From Bacteroidia bacterium (GTDB lineage: Bacteria; Bacteroidota; Bacteroidia; B-17B0; Aurantibacillaceae), in contig JACMLS010000573.1 of the NCBI GenBank assembly GCA_014379485.1, forward strand, positions 1 through 9,320: a stretch of DNA of 9,320 nt, written 5' to 3'. The notes beneath the pieces are model-generated. The model saw only the letters and a list, made by a program, of their open reading frames with translations, was not told the DNA's origin and did not search any database. Positions 1-6,360 of the stretch are shown here, piece by piece; within the stretch, counting starts at the first letter, position 1; every line of letters starts with the position of its first letter. The position numbers were made by a program, and so were the translations under genes.

Positions 1-1075
1 CTAAAATGCCAAATGCTACAGTCCAACCGCCGGGTTTCTTTTTTGCAATGGCCCAAACAACAATACGAAGCAGCTCAACCGAAGAAGCAAAGAGAAGAAA
101 CCAGTAAAAATAGCGCCCCCATCCCCAATTAAAAAAAGTGGTGAACAGCGCTACCGCGTAAAGCCCGAGAAATATTTTACAGATCAGGGGATAACGTTCG
201 TAAAAAAGCGAATAGAGTAGTAAGAGTAGAACTACGGGCACAAGCGTCCACAAAATGGCATATAGGGTTCCGAATTTATCTGCCATTTGGGGATCGTGAG
301 AATTGGTGATAATGATAATGCAGAAAAATAGTGTAGCAAGGCAAAGCGAAAAAACAGAATAGTAAAGATTAGAAATTCTTGCCCTGTAATACAGCCAAAG
401 CAAAAAATGTATAAAGCCAAGGGTAAAAAACAAACCGGCCAAAAAACCAATAAACATATTAAAACCTTTTATGCTGCCCTCCATTTGCATCAACGCGGTT
501 TCTTCTTCAGCAACCTGCATTTCAAAACCGGTTTTAAATTTTGTTCCCTCTAAAAACGAACCGTGATTGGAGTAGCGAACAGCAATTAAATGTGTGTCAG
601 CATCATTAAACACAATGCCAAGAGGAATGAAATTGGGTGAGAACCTCTTTTCTTCAGCGCTGTCTTTACTTACCACACCAAAGCCCCCCATGTTTTTACC
701 ATCAACAAAAATCTCGCAGGCGCCAAAGTTGCGTATACTTAATGCAAGTGGTCTTGATCTGAATGCGGGGGCAACCCTTAAACGTAAACGAAACCAGGTG
801 ATATCAGAAAACTTTCCGGTTTTACTATCGGCATTTATTAGCCAGGTAGAAACTGCGGGTTGCCATAAGCTGTCGTTATACGAAGCTTGTGCCCAATTGA
901 TATCATCTCCGTTTTGAAATTTCCACAAAGTGTCTAATGAAACAGCAGCGCCTGAATTTATTTTTAAGTGGCTGGTTGGAATACTGTCAAAACAAAAAAT
1001 CCCGTTTCTGATGTTTTGAGAAGAAAGGGTGCAAACAGAAAGTATGAAAATGAAAAGTCTGGTAATTTTTTGCAT
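1..1075 (-). CDS. 7TM sensor-like membrane protein with N-terminal periplasmic beta-domain (3' end outside window)
   Basis: The reading frame is open from an ATG at 1075 to the left edge (about 358 residues), so the C-terminus is missing. Residues 1-20 form a signal peptide (MQKITRLFIFILSVCTLSSQ). Residues about 40-190 look like a soluble beta-rich domain related to the sugar-binding jelly-roll modules of GH2-type proteins and 7TMR-DISM extracellular domains (motifs DTLWKFQNGDD, TWFRLRLRV, EIFVDGKNMG). From about residue 203 onward there are at least five hydrophobic segments, ending just before the edge with a possible sixth. In Bacteroidota this arrangement usually precedes a cytoplasmic output domain such as a SpoIIE-type PP2C phosphatase, histidine kinase or nucleotide cyclase; which one cannot be told here. 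It is the last gene of the minus-strand run, 77 nt after the acetyltransferase gene, so it may have its own promoter. The architecture is well supported; the signalling role is inferred from family knowledge. Confidence 0.75.
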   Translation of the reverse strand, partial: MQKITRLFIFILSVCTLSSQNIRNGIFCFDSIPTSHLKINSGAAVSLDTLWKFQNGDDINWAQASYNDSLWQPAVSTWLINADSKTGKFSDITWFRLRLRVAPAFRSRPLALSIRNFGACEIFVDGKNMGGFGVVSKDSAEEKRFSPNFIPLGIVFNDADTHLIAVRYSNHGSFLEGTKFKTGFEMQVAEEETALMQMEGSIKGFNMFIGFLAGLFFTLGFIHFLLWLYYRARISNLYYSVFSLCLATLFFCIIIITNSHDPQMADKFGTLYAILWTLVPVVLLLLLYSLFYERYPLICKIFLGLYAVALFTTFFNWGWGRYFYWFLLFASSVELLRIVVWAIAKKKPGGWTVAFGIL

Positions 1076-1152
1076 TTCTTTTAGTTAAAAAAACATAGGG
1101 GAGATTGCTCAAATAAATATATCAATATTTTTTTAAATAGAGTTTGTTTTTG

Positions 1153-1746
1153 TCAGACCGGGCTCCGTAGAAGCTTGTTTTTTATTTTTGGCCATTCACT
1201 TGCTAAAATGCTGTAATAAACGCTGCTTCGTCTGAAACCGTCGGTCATTAATATATCTTCTCTTAAAATTCCTTCAAAAGTTGCTCCCAGTTTTTCTATT
1301 GCAGTTCTGCTTACTGTATTTCTTTCGTCTGTTTGAAAATCTACGCGATGACATTTTAATTCTTCAAAAGCATAAGTCAGCAAAAGCAATTTACAATTCC
1401 TGTTCAAACCTGTACGCTGAAATTTTTTTCCGATCCAGGTCCAGCCGATATGTAGTTTATCGTCTTTATTAGAGATCATTCCAAAACTGGTACTGCCTGC
1501 AAAAGCATTTTCTTTTTTATCGAAAATGCTGAACGCGTAACGGATTCCGAAAGCTCTTTCTTCCAAAGCAAGTTCAATGTGTTTTTTAAGAAGAGGCTCT
1601 GAATGAATTTTTACAGGAGAGAATTGAACAAGTTTTTCGTTTTCTGTTGCAACAGGTAAAAGTTGGTGCAGGTTTTGCATGGTGAGCGGACGAAGGATTG
1701 CTCTTTCGTTTTCGAGAATTATGTCTTTTGAGAAGTTGAAGTTCAT
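1153..1746 (-). CDS. GNAT-family N-acetyltransferase, RimJ/RimL-like
   Basis: This 197-residue protein has the layout of RimJ/RimL-type GNAT enzymes, which transfer acetyl from acetyl-CoA to an amine such as a protein N-terminus, amino acid or drug. Visible marks are the opening LENERAILRPLTMQNLHQLL (about 11-30), the central beta-strand/acetyl-CoA motif A HIGWTWIGKKFQRTGLN (99-115), where QRTGLN stands for the usual Q/R-x-x-G-x-G/A loop, and the C-terminal ERNTVSRTAIEKLGATFEG (141-159), typical of the family's motif B. The length is normal. The start ATG at 1746 lies 32 nt after the stop of the CAP-domain gene, suggesting cotranscription. The substrate cannot be predicted. The protein is probably cytoplasmic, since no signal peptide is seen. 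Confidence 0.88.
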   Translation of the reverse strand: MNFNFSKDIILENERAILRPLTMQNLHQLLPVATENEKLVQFSPVKIHSEPLLKKHIELALEERAFGIRYAFSIFDKKENAFAGSTSFGMISNKDDKLHIGWTWIGKKFQRTGLNRNCKLLLLTYAFEELKCHRVDFQTDERNTVSRTAIEKLGATFEGILREDILMTDGFRRSSVYYSILASEWPKIKNKLLRSPV

Positions 1747-1778
1747 TTTATTTCAGGAACGTTGTTAAGTAAATAGAG

Positions 1779-2864
1779 TTATCCGGCAAAATTCTGAATC
1801 CATTCATACAAGGTGTAATACTCTGTTTTCTTTCCGAGATAACGGTAACAACCAATATAAAGCCAGCGTTTATCCAACATGTTATACCTGTGTCCGCGGG
1901 AACTTATTCCGTCGTCTAACAACAAAGACATTACGGGCCCGCGCGGATGCACAGAAACGTTTCCGGCAAGATTTTCATTCGCAATTTTTAAGTCTGTACA
2001 TTCTTTTAAAATTCTGTCCCATGGATCGGAGCCATCGCTGCCGGTGTGGCCTGAGAATTTTCTTTTCTCACAATCCAACCCGTGTTTTTTTGCTGCTTTG
2101 TAAACACATTCTTTTGGTTTAAGAATAGAACGTGGCTCTTGTGTTTCTAATTCTTTTATCAGTTCTATTCCTGCATCATAAGTGTCTTGTGTTAAACCCC
2201 AGATCCCTTTGCTCAGATCGTTTAAATGTTTGGCAACAAGTTTTGCGTATACTTTTGGATAAGCTCTCGCAAAATTTACCTCTGCTATCATTTGTTTTTC
2301 TATATCACTTAAATACGTAACGTTTTTTGCCGTATTCAGTTTATTAAAATCAACACCCGAAGAATCAATTTTTTCTGCAAAGGTATAATCTATCTTTTCG
2401 CGCTCACAACCAATTCCCCACTGAAAAGAATAGCCTGTCATTGCTTTATTAAAGTATATTCCGAGATAGAGATAAGATTTGTCCTCTACATTGGTGTACA
2501 TTTCGCACACATAATATAAAGCATCTTTAGATAGCGTACCTGTATTTTTTCCGGAAGAAATTCCGCAATTCTGGTTTTTACCTTTGTATTGCGGATTCAA
2601 ATCGTTTTTCTCAATAACGTTTTTCGCCATCTCAACAAGGTCTTTATCCTCAATGACCGCCGGAAGGTGTTTGGATTTTTTAAGAAGCGTAACAAATGCA
2701 GGTTTATAATTTTGCAACGCAGTTTGATTGTCGGCCAGAAATTTTTCGGGTTTTGTTCTGGCTTCGTTGATGAGCTTAATGACCTTTGCAGCCATTTCGG
2801 TGTTTTGCGCAGGGATAAAAACCAAAGATCCAAAGACAAATAAAACGCAGAATATTTTTTTCAT
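1779..2864 (-). CDS. Secreted CAP-superfamily (SCP/PR-1-like) protein with a degenerate second CAP domain
   Basis: The 361-residue product starts with a clear signal peptide (residues 1 to about 19, hydrophobic core followed by FIPAQ), so it is exported. Residues about 186-361 form a CAP/SCP domain: HTGSDG with H273, ANENLAG with E297 and GHRYNML with H325 match the conserved His-Glu-His set around the CAP cavity. Residues about 22-155 look like a second, decayed copy. LINEARTKPEKFL (31-43) parallels EVNFARAYPKVYA (195-207), and the stretch around YLYLGIYF (131-138) parallels WLYIGCYRY (334-342). The His and Glu positions are missing in the first copy. Bacterial CAP proteins are poorly understood; proposed roles include lipid binding, cell-wall association and proteolysis. 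The gene lies 32 nt downstream of the GH25 gene in an apparent operon. The domain call is confident; the function is unknown. Confidence 0.85.
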   Translation of the reverse strand: MKKIFCVLFVFGSLVFIPAQNTEMAAKVIKLINEARTKPEKFLADNQTALQNYKPAFVTLLKKSKHLPAVIEDKDLVEMAKNVIEKNDLNPQYKGKNQNCGISSGKNTGTLSKDALYYVCEMYTNVEDKSYLYLGIYFNKAMTGYSFQWGIGCEREKIDYTFAEKIDSSGVDFNKLNTAKNVTYLSDIEKQMIAEVNFARAYPKVYAKLVAKHLNDLSKGIWGLTQDTYDAGIELIKELETQEPRSILKPKECVYKAAKKHGLDCEKRKFSGHTGSDGSDPWDRILKECTDLKIANENLAGNVSVHPRGPVMSLLLDDGISSRGHRYNMLDKRWLYIGCYRYLGKKTEYYTLYEWIQNFAG

Positions 2865-2896
2865 AAAAAAGATTTATTTCAAAACTAAAATTCTAA

Positions 2897-3619
2897 TCAG
2901 CTTCCGCCAAGTAATTTCTTAAACTCTTCTTTGCTGCCGTTAAAAACATTCAGATCAACAAAACCTTCAATTCCGTTCAAATGTCCCTTGTTTGCATATT
3001 GCCAGAAAGTCCATTTCCTGTTCTCTGCAAGACTTGGTTTAGAATTAATGTCCCTGATCCAGATAGGACAGTCATCAAAATCTTTAATTAAATATTCTTT
3101 GTAAAACTCATTGGTAGAATACAGAATAGGAAACTGACCGTAATGTTCTTTAATTCTTTGCACGAGGTCGCGCATTTCAAACGTAATCTGTTCTCTCGTT
3201 TTTTCTGTTTTGCAATTTCCGCCAAACTCAAGATCAATAACAGGAGGAAGGCTTCCACTGTCATTGGGTACCACGCGTATTAAATTCTCTGATTGTTCAA
3301 GAGACGATTTGCAGATACGGTAAAAATGATAGGCGCCAATTGTATAACCAGATGCTTTTGCGTTTTGCCAGTTGTTTTTAAAATCCGGATCAACAAAATC
3401 TCCGCCTTCTGTAGCTTTTATAAAAACAAAAGAGAGATTTTCTGATTTTAATTTTTGCCAGTCAATATTTTTCTGATGATGAGAAATGTCAATACCCTTT
3501 ACCGGAAATTCTTTTTCTGAAGGATAATTTAAACGCAGATATCCTTTATAAAATAAAAAAACACTTGTTCCCCCAAGGAAAAAACAAAGAATAATTATTC
3601 TGAAAATATTCTTTTTCAT
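2897..3619 (-). CDS. Glycoside hydrolase family 25 (lysozyme-like muramidase), membrane-anchored
   Basis: The 240-residue protein has a short cytoplasmic KKN lead and one hydrophobic segment (about 5-24), which acts as a signal anchor or uncleaved signal peptide; the catalytic domain follows outside the membrane. GH25 enzymes cleave the beta-1,4 bond between N-acetylmuramic acid and N-acetylglucosamine in peptidoglycan. The family signatures are all present: GIDISHHQ (D44) at the first strand, FIKATEG (67-72), AYHFYR (96-101), PPVIDLEF with the acidic pair D129 and E131, and VDLNVF (D222) near the end, with WTFWQYA (203-209) before it. The length is normal for a single-domain GH25. Its start codon lies 2 nt after the stop of the upstream lipoprotein gene, strong evidence for cotranscription. 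It could act in cell-wall turnover or against other bacteria; the sequence does not decide. Confidence 0.92.
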   Translation of the reverse strand: MKKNIFRIIILCFFLGGTSVFLFYKGYLRLNYPSEKEFPVKGIDISHHQKNIDWQKLKSENLSFVFIKATEGGDFVDPDFKNNWQNAKASGYTIGAYHFYRICKSSLEQSENLIRVVPNDSGSLPPVIDLEFGGNCKTEKTREQITFEMRDLVQRIKEHYGQFPILYSTNEFYKEYLIKDFDDCPIWIRDINSKPSLAENRKWTFWQYANKGHLNGIEGFVDLNVFNGSKEEFKKLLGGS

Positions 3620-3621
3620 TT

Positions 3622-4521
3622 TTATAAAGGCGCTGTGTACCTGCTCTCGGTTTTTACCTCCACAAATTTTCCGTTTTCTTCCCTGTAATAAGTTGTAACA
3701 ACTCCTTCTGCTCCATGCCAGTCTGTAACAATTTCTATTTTTCCATCACATTCAAAAACGGCAAGTACTTTAAAATAATCCATTCCAAAATCTCCGCCGT
3801 CATCAACTCTCCAGGTGCTCGTTGCATCAAATTTTGCAGAAAAATCAAGGTAAATAAATTTGCTTTTATTCAAGTAAACAAGAACTGCCAGTGCAGAATC
3901 TTTTTTTAAGGCAAATTCAACTAAATAAATTTCCTGCTCTCCCGTGCGCCTTATCCTGAGCGATTTTTTAATTTTTCTTCCTTTGTCTTTTTCAATTCTC
4001 ATTCGCAGCTCACCTTTCAGTTTGGTTAGATCTGCCGTATTATATTTTTCAACAATTTCTGGCAATATTTTTCTGTTCGAAAGAAAATTTTCGGTCAGGA
4101 GAACCTGGGAATTTTCGGGTGTTGCAGTTTCATTTTTAAGATCATATAGGTATCCTCCGCAGTTTTCAAAATTGTATTCGGTTTGCCTGTCATTGTCTTG
4201 TTCTGTGGGTTTTTTTCTTCCAACAAATTTTATATCATCAAGTAAATAGTTGTAAGAAACCAGTTTTGTAAATTTAGCAGCCTTTAATAAACTATCTTCT
4301 GACATCAATAAAACTTTGTCTCCTTTGCTGTTGCAAAACCCAAACTCAATTCCCAGGTCCTTAGTAATTCCCGCTGTATCCGTTTGGTCCTCCAAATTTA
4401 TTCCCACAGTTTGCGAATCGATTGCGGGTGGAGTGAAGGGAACCGTTTCAACTTTTACCTTAGGACTATTAGAACATCCAAAAAAAAGAAGAAGTGAAAA
4501 GAAAACAATTGAAATTCTCAT
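3622..4521 (-). CDS. Lipoprotein of unknown function, first gene of the lysozyme operon
   Basis: I do not recognise a named family. The 299-residue product has a classic lipoprotein signal: MRISIVFFSLLLFFGC, with lipobox LFFGC and acceptor Cys16, followed by a polar SNSPKVK linker. It should therefore be lipidated and sit at the inner or outer membrane. The rest looks like a soluble, mixed alpha/beta protein with a lysine- and acid-rich middle (KKPTEQDNDRQTE; EKDKGRKIKKSLRIRRTGEQ) and a C-terminal beta-rich part (STWRVDDGGDFGMDYFKVLAVFECDGK, about residues 236-262). No catalytic motif is visible. The ATG at 4521 is supported by the lipoprotein signal starting right there and by a -7 box about 38 nt upstream. 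Its stop is 2 nt before the GH25 start, so it shares a transcript and possibly a process with that muramidase. Confidence 0.8.
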   Translation of the reverse strand: MRISIVFFSLLLFFGCSNSPKVKVETVPFTPPAIDSQTVGINLEDQTDTAGITKDLGIEFGFCNSKGDKVLLMSEDSLLKAAKFTKLVSYNYLLDDIKFVGRKKPTEQDNDRQTEYNFENCGGYLYDLKNETATPENSQVLLTENFLSNRKILPEIVEKYNTADLTKLKGELRMRIEKDKGRKIKKSLRIRRTGEQEIYLVEFALKKDSALAVLVYLNKSKFIYLDFSAKFDATSTWRVDDGGDFGMDYFKVLAVFECDGKIEIVTDWHGAEGVVTTYYREENGKFVEVKTESRYTAPL

Positions 4522-4558
4522 TTGAATTTTGATTATAACGATTTAAAATTGCGAAGTA

Positions 4559-4566
4559 CAAATATA
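4559..4566 (-). promoter_or_regulatory. Bacteroidota -7 promoter box for the lipoprotein/lysozyme operon
   Basis: Read on the minus strand this is TATATTTG, a perfect match to the Bacteroidota -7 consensus TAnnTTTG. It ends 37 nt before the ATG at 4521, leaving a leader of roughly 30 nt. No good -33 TTG box is visible at the usual 17-23 nt spacing, so the promoter may be weak or need an activator. Confidence 0.5.
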
Positions 4567-4715
4567 CTTAAAAACAAAAGAATTTGTTAGGGAGACTAAT
4601 GTATAGTAGTGTTTTAGCTTGCCTCGAGTTCCACTAAATATACCGGAATTTTTTATTGGTGCAATTACTGAACACAATAGCTGCGTTTTCAAACTATCAC
4701 ACAACCAACTTTCTT

Positions 4716-4732
4716 TAATCCCGAAGGGATTA
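4716..4732. repeat. Short hairpin TAATCCC-GAA-GGGATTA
   Basis: This is a perfect 7-bp inverted repeat with a 3-nt loop. Short CCCGAAGGG-type palindromes of this kind occur as intergenic REP-like elements in many Bacteroidota genomes. A single copy cannot prove that it belongs to a repeat family. There is no T-run after it on either strand, so it is not a convincing terminator. Confidence 0.4.
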
Positions 4733-4777
4733 TTTGACCTAATTCCACCAAATTCGAATTGATTAACCGAGCCCCTG

Positions 4778-4810
4778 AAAGCCCTTTATTTACTGGTGTT
4801 GCAGGGCTTT
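4778..4810. repeat. Inverted repeat AAAGCCCT / AGGGCTTT upstream of the integrase gene (candidate attachment site)
   Basis: Two perfect 8-bp arms (4778-4785 and 4803-4810) are separated by 17 nt. On the plus strand the right arm runs into TTTTACTG, which gives a terminator-like look, but no plus-strand gene lies upstream to need one. It lies about 90 nt before the integrase start, where the attachment site of Bacteroidota tyrosine-integrase elements commonly falls. The att reading is inferred from position and symmetry only. Confidence 0.35.
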
Positions 4811-4841
4811 TACTGTTAATACCAGCTGATATGGATTTTAC

Positions 4842-4872
4842 TTGATTAACCCGAAAAGCGTATGTATATTTG
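4842..4872 (+). promoter_or_regulatory. Integrase promoter: -33 TTG and -7 TATATTTG
   Basis: TTG at 4842-4844 and TATATTTG at 4865-4872 are separated by 20 nt, matching the Bacteroidota sigma-70 pattern of TTG, 17-23 nt, then TAnnTTTG. Transcription should begin near 4879, about 20 nt before the ATG at 4899. This argues against use of the in-frame TTG at 4842 as a start codon, because that codon is the -33 box itself. Confidence 0.6.
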
Positions 4873-4898
4873 TATGTGATCTAAAAAACACATACTCA

Positions 4899-6206
4899 AT
4901 GGTAAAGACAAACAAAGTAAAGTTCTATCTTGAAAAAAGGAAAGATAAGGAGACAGAGAAGCTGATCACCCTCAACGTACCGATACAACTGTTTTACAGT
5001 TTTAACGGACAACGCTTGCAGTATTACACCGGCTATAGGATAGATGAACCATTGTGGGATGGTGCAGCTATGCGGATTAATTTAGAGATGATAAAAGACA
5101 GGAAGGAAAAGAAAGAAGCCGACAAGGTAAATGATGAACTTGAAAAATTAGAGCAAAAGGTAAAAGAGATAGTTAATAAGGCTGACGTAAATGAAGAACC
5201 TGTTACCTTAGATTTACTGAGAGAAAGGCTGAACGGAAAAGATACAGGCAATCAAAAAACATTCGGGGAATGTTGGGCCGAATTTATTACAGCATCTGAA
5301 AAGACAAAAACAACAGGGACAATCGCCAATTTAGAAAGTTGTCATTCCGTCCTGAAAAAGTTTGCAAAGACAAAGCATGTTCGTCTTGAGTTTGACAACA
5401 TCAACAAAAAATTCTACGACAGGTTTTTAGAATACTGTTTTACCGACAGGAAAATAATGAACGCTTCTGCCGGAAGGTTGATTAAAGACCTGAAAGCATT
5501 TCTTTATTGGTCAACCGATGAAGGGTATAATAAGAACATGGAGTTTGCCAAAAAGAATTTTAAAAAACTAACCGAAGAAACTGAAATCGTTTATCTTATT
5601 TGGGACGAGTTAATACAACTCTACGAACATAAATTCAAAAAGGAAGAGGAATTATATGCACAAGTGCGCGACCTGTTTTGTTTTCCCTGTTTTAGCGGAA
5701 TGCGCCATTCAGATGTAGAAGCACTCGAAAAACAGAATGTACGAGAAGATTCTATTATTTATCGTGTGGAAAAGACAGAAGAGCACAACACGATCCCTTT
5801 AAATCCTTATTCCAAGGCCATTTTAAAGAAGTATGAAAACCTACCTGGAGATAAATGTTTTCCTCAAATCCCTCTGCAAACTATTAATGACACTTTAAAA
5901 CTCATGTTTGCAGAACTGGAATTTAACCGCAAGATACAGCAGACACATTTTCAGGGAATGAAAAAAATAAAAACAGTCCTGCCCTTGCATGAAGTGATCA
6001 CTTACCATATTAGCAAAAAAACTTTTATGACCAATTTCCTTGCCAAAGGAGGCAAGTTAGAAACAGCAATGGCCATTACAGGCAATACCGATTACAAAAC
6101 AGCCAAAAGATATTTTAAAGTGGTGGATTCACTTAAAGCCGGTGAAATGGCGATGGTGTTTGGTGCTGTGTCTTCAAAGAAAAAGAAAACAGTTAGAAGT
6201 AAGTAA
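4899..6206 (+). CDS. Tyrosine recombinase / site-specific integrase (Bacteroidota type)
   Basis: I start this 435-residue protein at the ATG at 4899; the frame is open to a TTG at 4842, but the promoter overlaps that extension. The layout is that of element-encoded Bacteroidota integrases. An N-terminal arm-binding region (about 1-60, KVKFYLEKRKDK, YYTGYRIDEPLWD) is followed by a charged helical linker, a SAM-like core-binding domain (about 118-225, KTFGECWAEFI, LKAFLYWS) and the catalytic domain (about 230-425). Visible catalytic positions are R269 (SGMRHSD), K292 (VEKTEEHN), H370 (YHISKKTF) and the nucleophile Y405 (AKRYFKV). Two canonical residues are changed: the second Arg of H-x-x-R is Lys (K373), and the His/Trp of the LGH motif is Asn (N396, TGNTDYKT). 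It would catalyse integration and excision of the island by strand exchange through a covalent phosphotyrosine. A terminator follows at 6278-6310. Confidence 0.92.
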   Translation: MVKTNKVKFYLEKRKDKETEKLITLNVPIQLFYSFNGQRLQYYTGYRIDEPLWDGAAMRINLEMIKDRKEKKEADKVNDELEKLEQKVKEIVNKADVNEEPVTLDLLRERLNGKDTGNQKTFGECWAEFITASEKTKTTGTIANLESCHSVLKKFAKTKHVRLEFDNINKKFYDRFLEYCFTDRKIMNASAGRLIKDLKAFLYWSTDEGYNKNMEFAKKNFKKLTEETEIVYLIWDELIQLYEHKFKKEEELYAQVRDLFCFPCFSGMRHSDVEALEKQNVREDSIIYRVEKTEEHNTIPLNPYSKAILKKYENLPGDKCFPQIPLQTINDTLKLMFAELEFNRKIQQTHFQGMKKIKTVLPLHEVITYHISKKTFMTNFLAKGGKLETAMAITGNTDYKTAKRYFKVVDSLKAGEMAMVFGAVSSKKKKTVRSK

Positions 6207-6269
6207 ATTTTACTCTAATACATTTAAAAAGCAGGTATTATTTAGTACATTTTACTCTAACACATTTAA
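6207..6269. repeat. Pair of near-identical 21-bp direct repeats after the integrase gene
   Basis: Copies at 6207-6227 and 6249-6269 share the core TTTTACTCTAA, one variable base (T or C), then ACATTTAA: 20 of 21 positions are identical. Their starts are exactly 42 bp apart, close to four helical turns, so bound proteins would face the same side of the DNA. They begin right after the integrase stop codon. They could be arm-type or accessory sites for the integrase/excisionase or operators; this is inferred from geometry. Confidence 0.7.
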
Positions 6270-6277
6270 TTTGAACG

Positions 6278-6310
6278 AAAGTCTCGCCAAGTGGTGAGAC
6301 TTTTGCTTTT
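6278..6310 (+). terminator. Rho-independent terminator of the integrase gene
   Basis: The arms AAAGTCTCGCC (6278-6288) and GGTGAGACTTT (6293-6303) form an 11-bp stem with one G-U wobble and the 4-nt loop AAGT. The strand continues in T-rich sequence (TTTTGCTTTT, 6301-6310). It lies 71 nt after the integrase stop and separates that gene from the next. Confidence 0.8.
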
Positions 6311-6336
6311 CTTCCCTTTTCTCCCTCAGTTATGCG

Positions 6337-6344
6337 TACCTTCG
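6337..6344 (+). promoter_or_regulatory. Possible -7 box (TACCTTCG) for the 373-residue protein gene
   Basis: TACCTTCG matches TAnnTTTG at all but one position and sits 16 nt before the ATG at 6361, downstream of the integrase terminator, so a new promoter is expected about here. No clear -33 TTG is seen at the right distance, so this is tentative. Confidence 0.3.
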
Positions 6345-6360
6345 GTAAAAACAGAGCGCA

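Larger units (their letters stand above)
4522..4898. other. Gene-free divergent region; probable left end of the integrated island
   Basis: No credible gene lies in these 377 bases between the leftward lipoprotein gene and the rightward integrase gene. The stretch holds the operon's -7 box (4559-4566), a short hairpin (4716-4732), the perfect palindrome AATTCGAATT (4751-4760), a longer inverted repeat (4778-4810) and the integrase promoter (4842-4872). TTCCACTAAAT (4629-4639) recurs with one mismatch at 4743-4753. No tRNA or tRNA 3' fragment was found. Since the strand and gene content change here and an integrase follows, attL is most likely in this region. The exact point needs the right end of the element or an empty site. 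Confidence 0.5.

Noticed and set aside
594..917. 107-codon open frame on the plus strand
   Set aside because: It lies opposite the frame of the 7TM sensor-like gene, which has a signal peptide, a recognisable domain and membrane helices; the plus frame shows no protein-like features.
4778..4810. Intrinsic terminator
   Set aside because: There is no plus-strand gene upstream, and on the minus strand it would lie upstream of the lipoprotein promoter with no gene to end; the 17-nt loop is also long.
4620..4830. tRNA gene or tRNA 3' end as integration target
   Set aside because: No cloverleaf and no T-arm GGTTCGAATCC with acceptor stem could be built on either strand; AATTCGAATT at 4751-4760 is a palindrome without the flanking stem.
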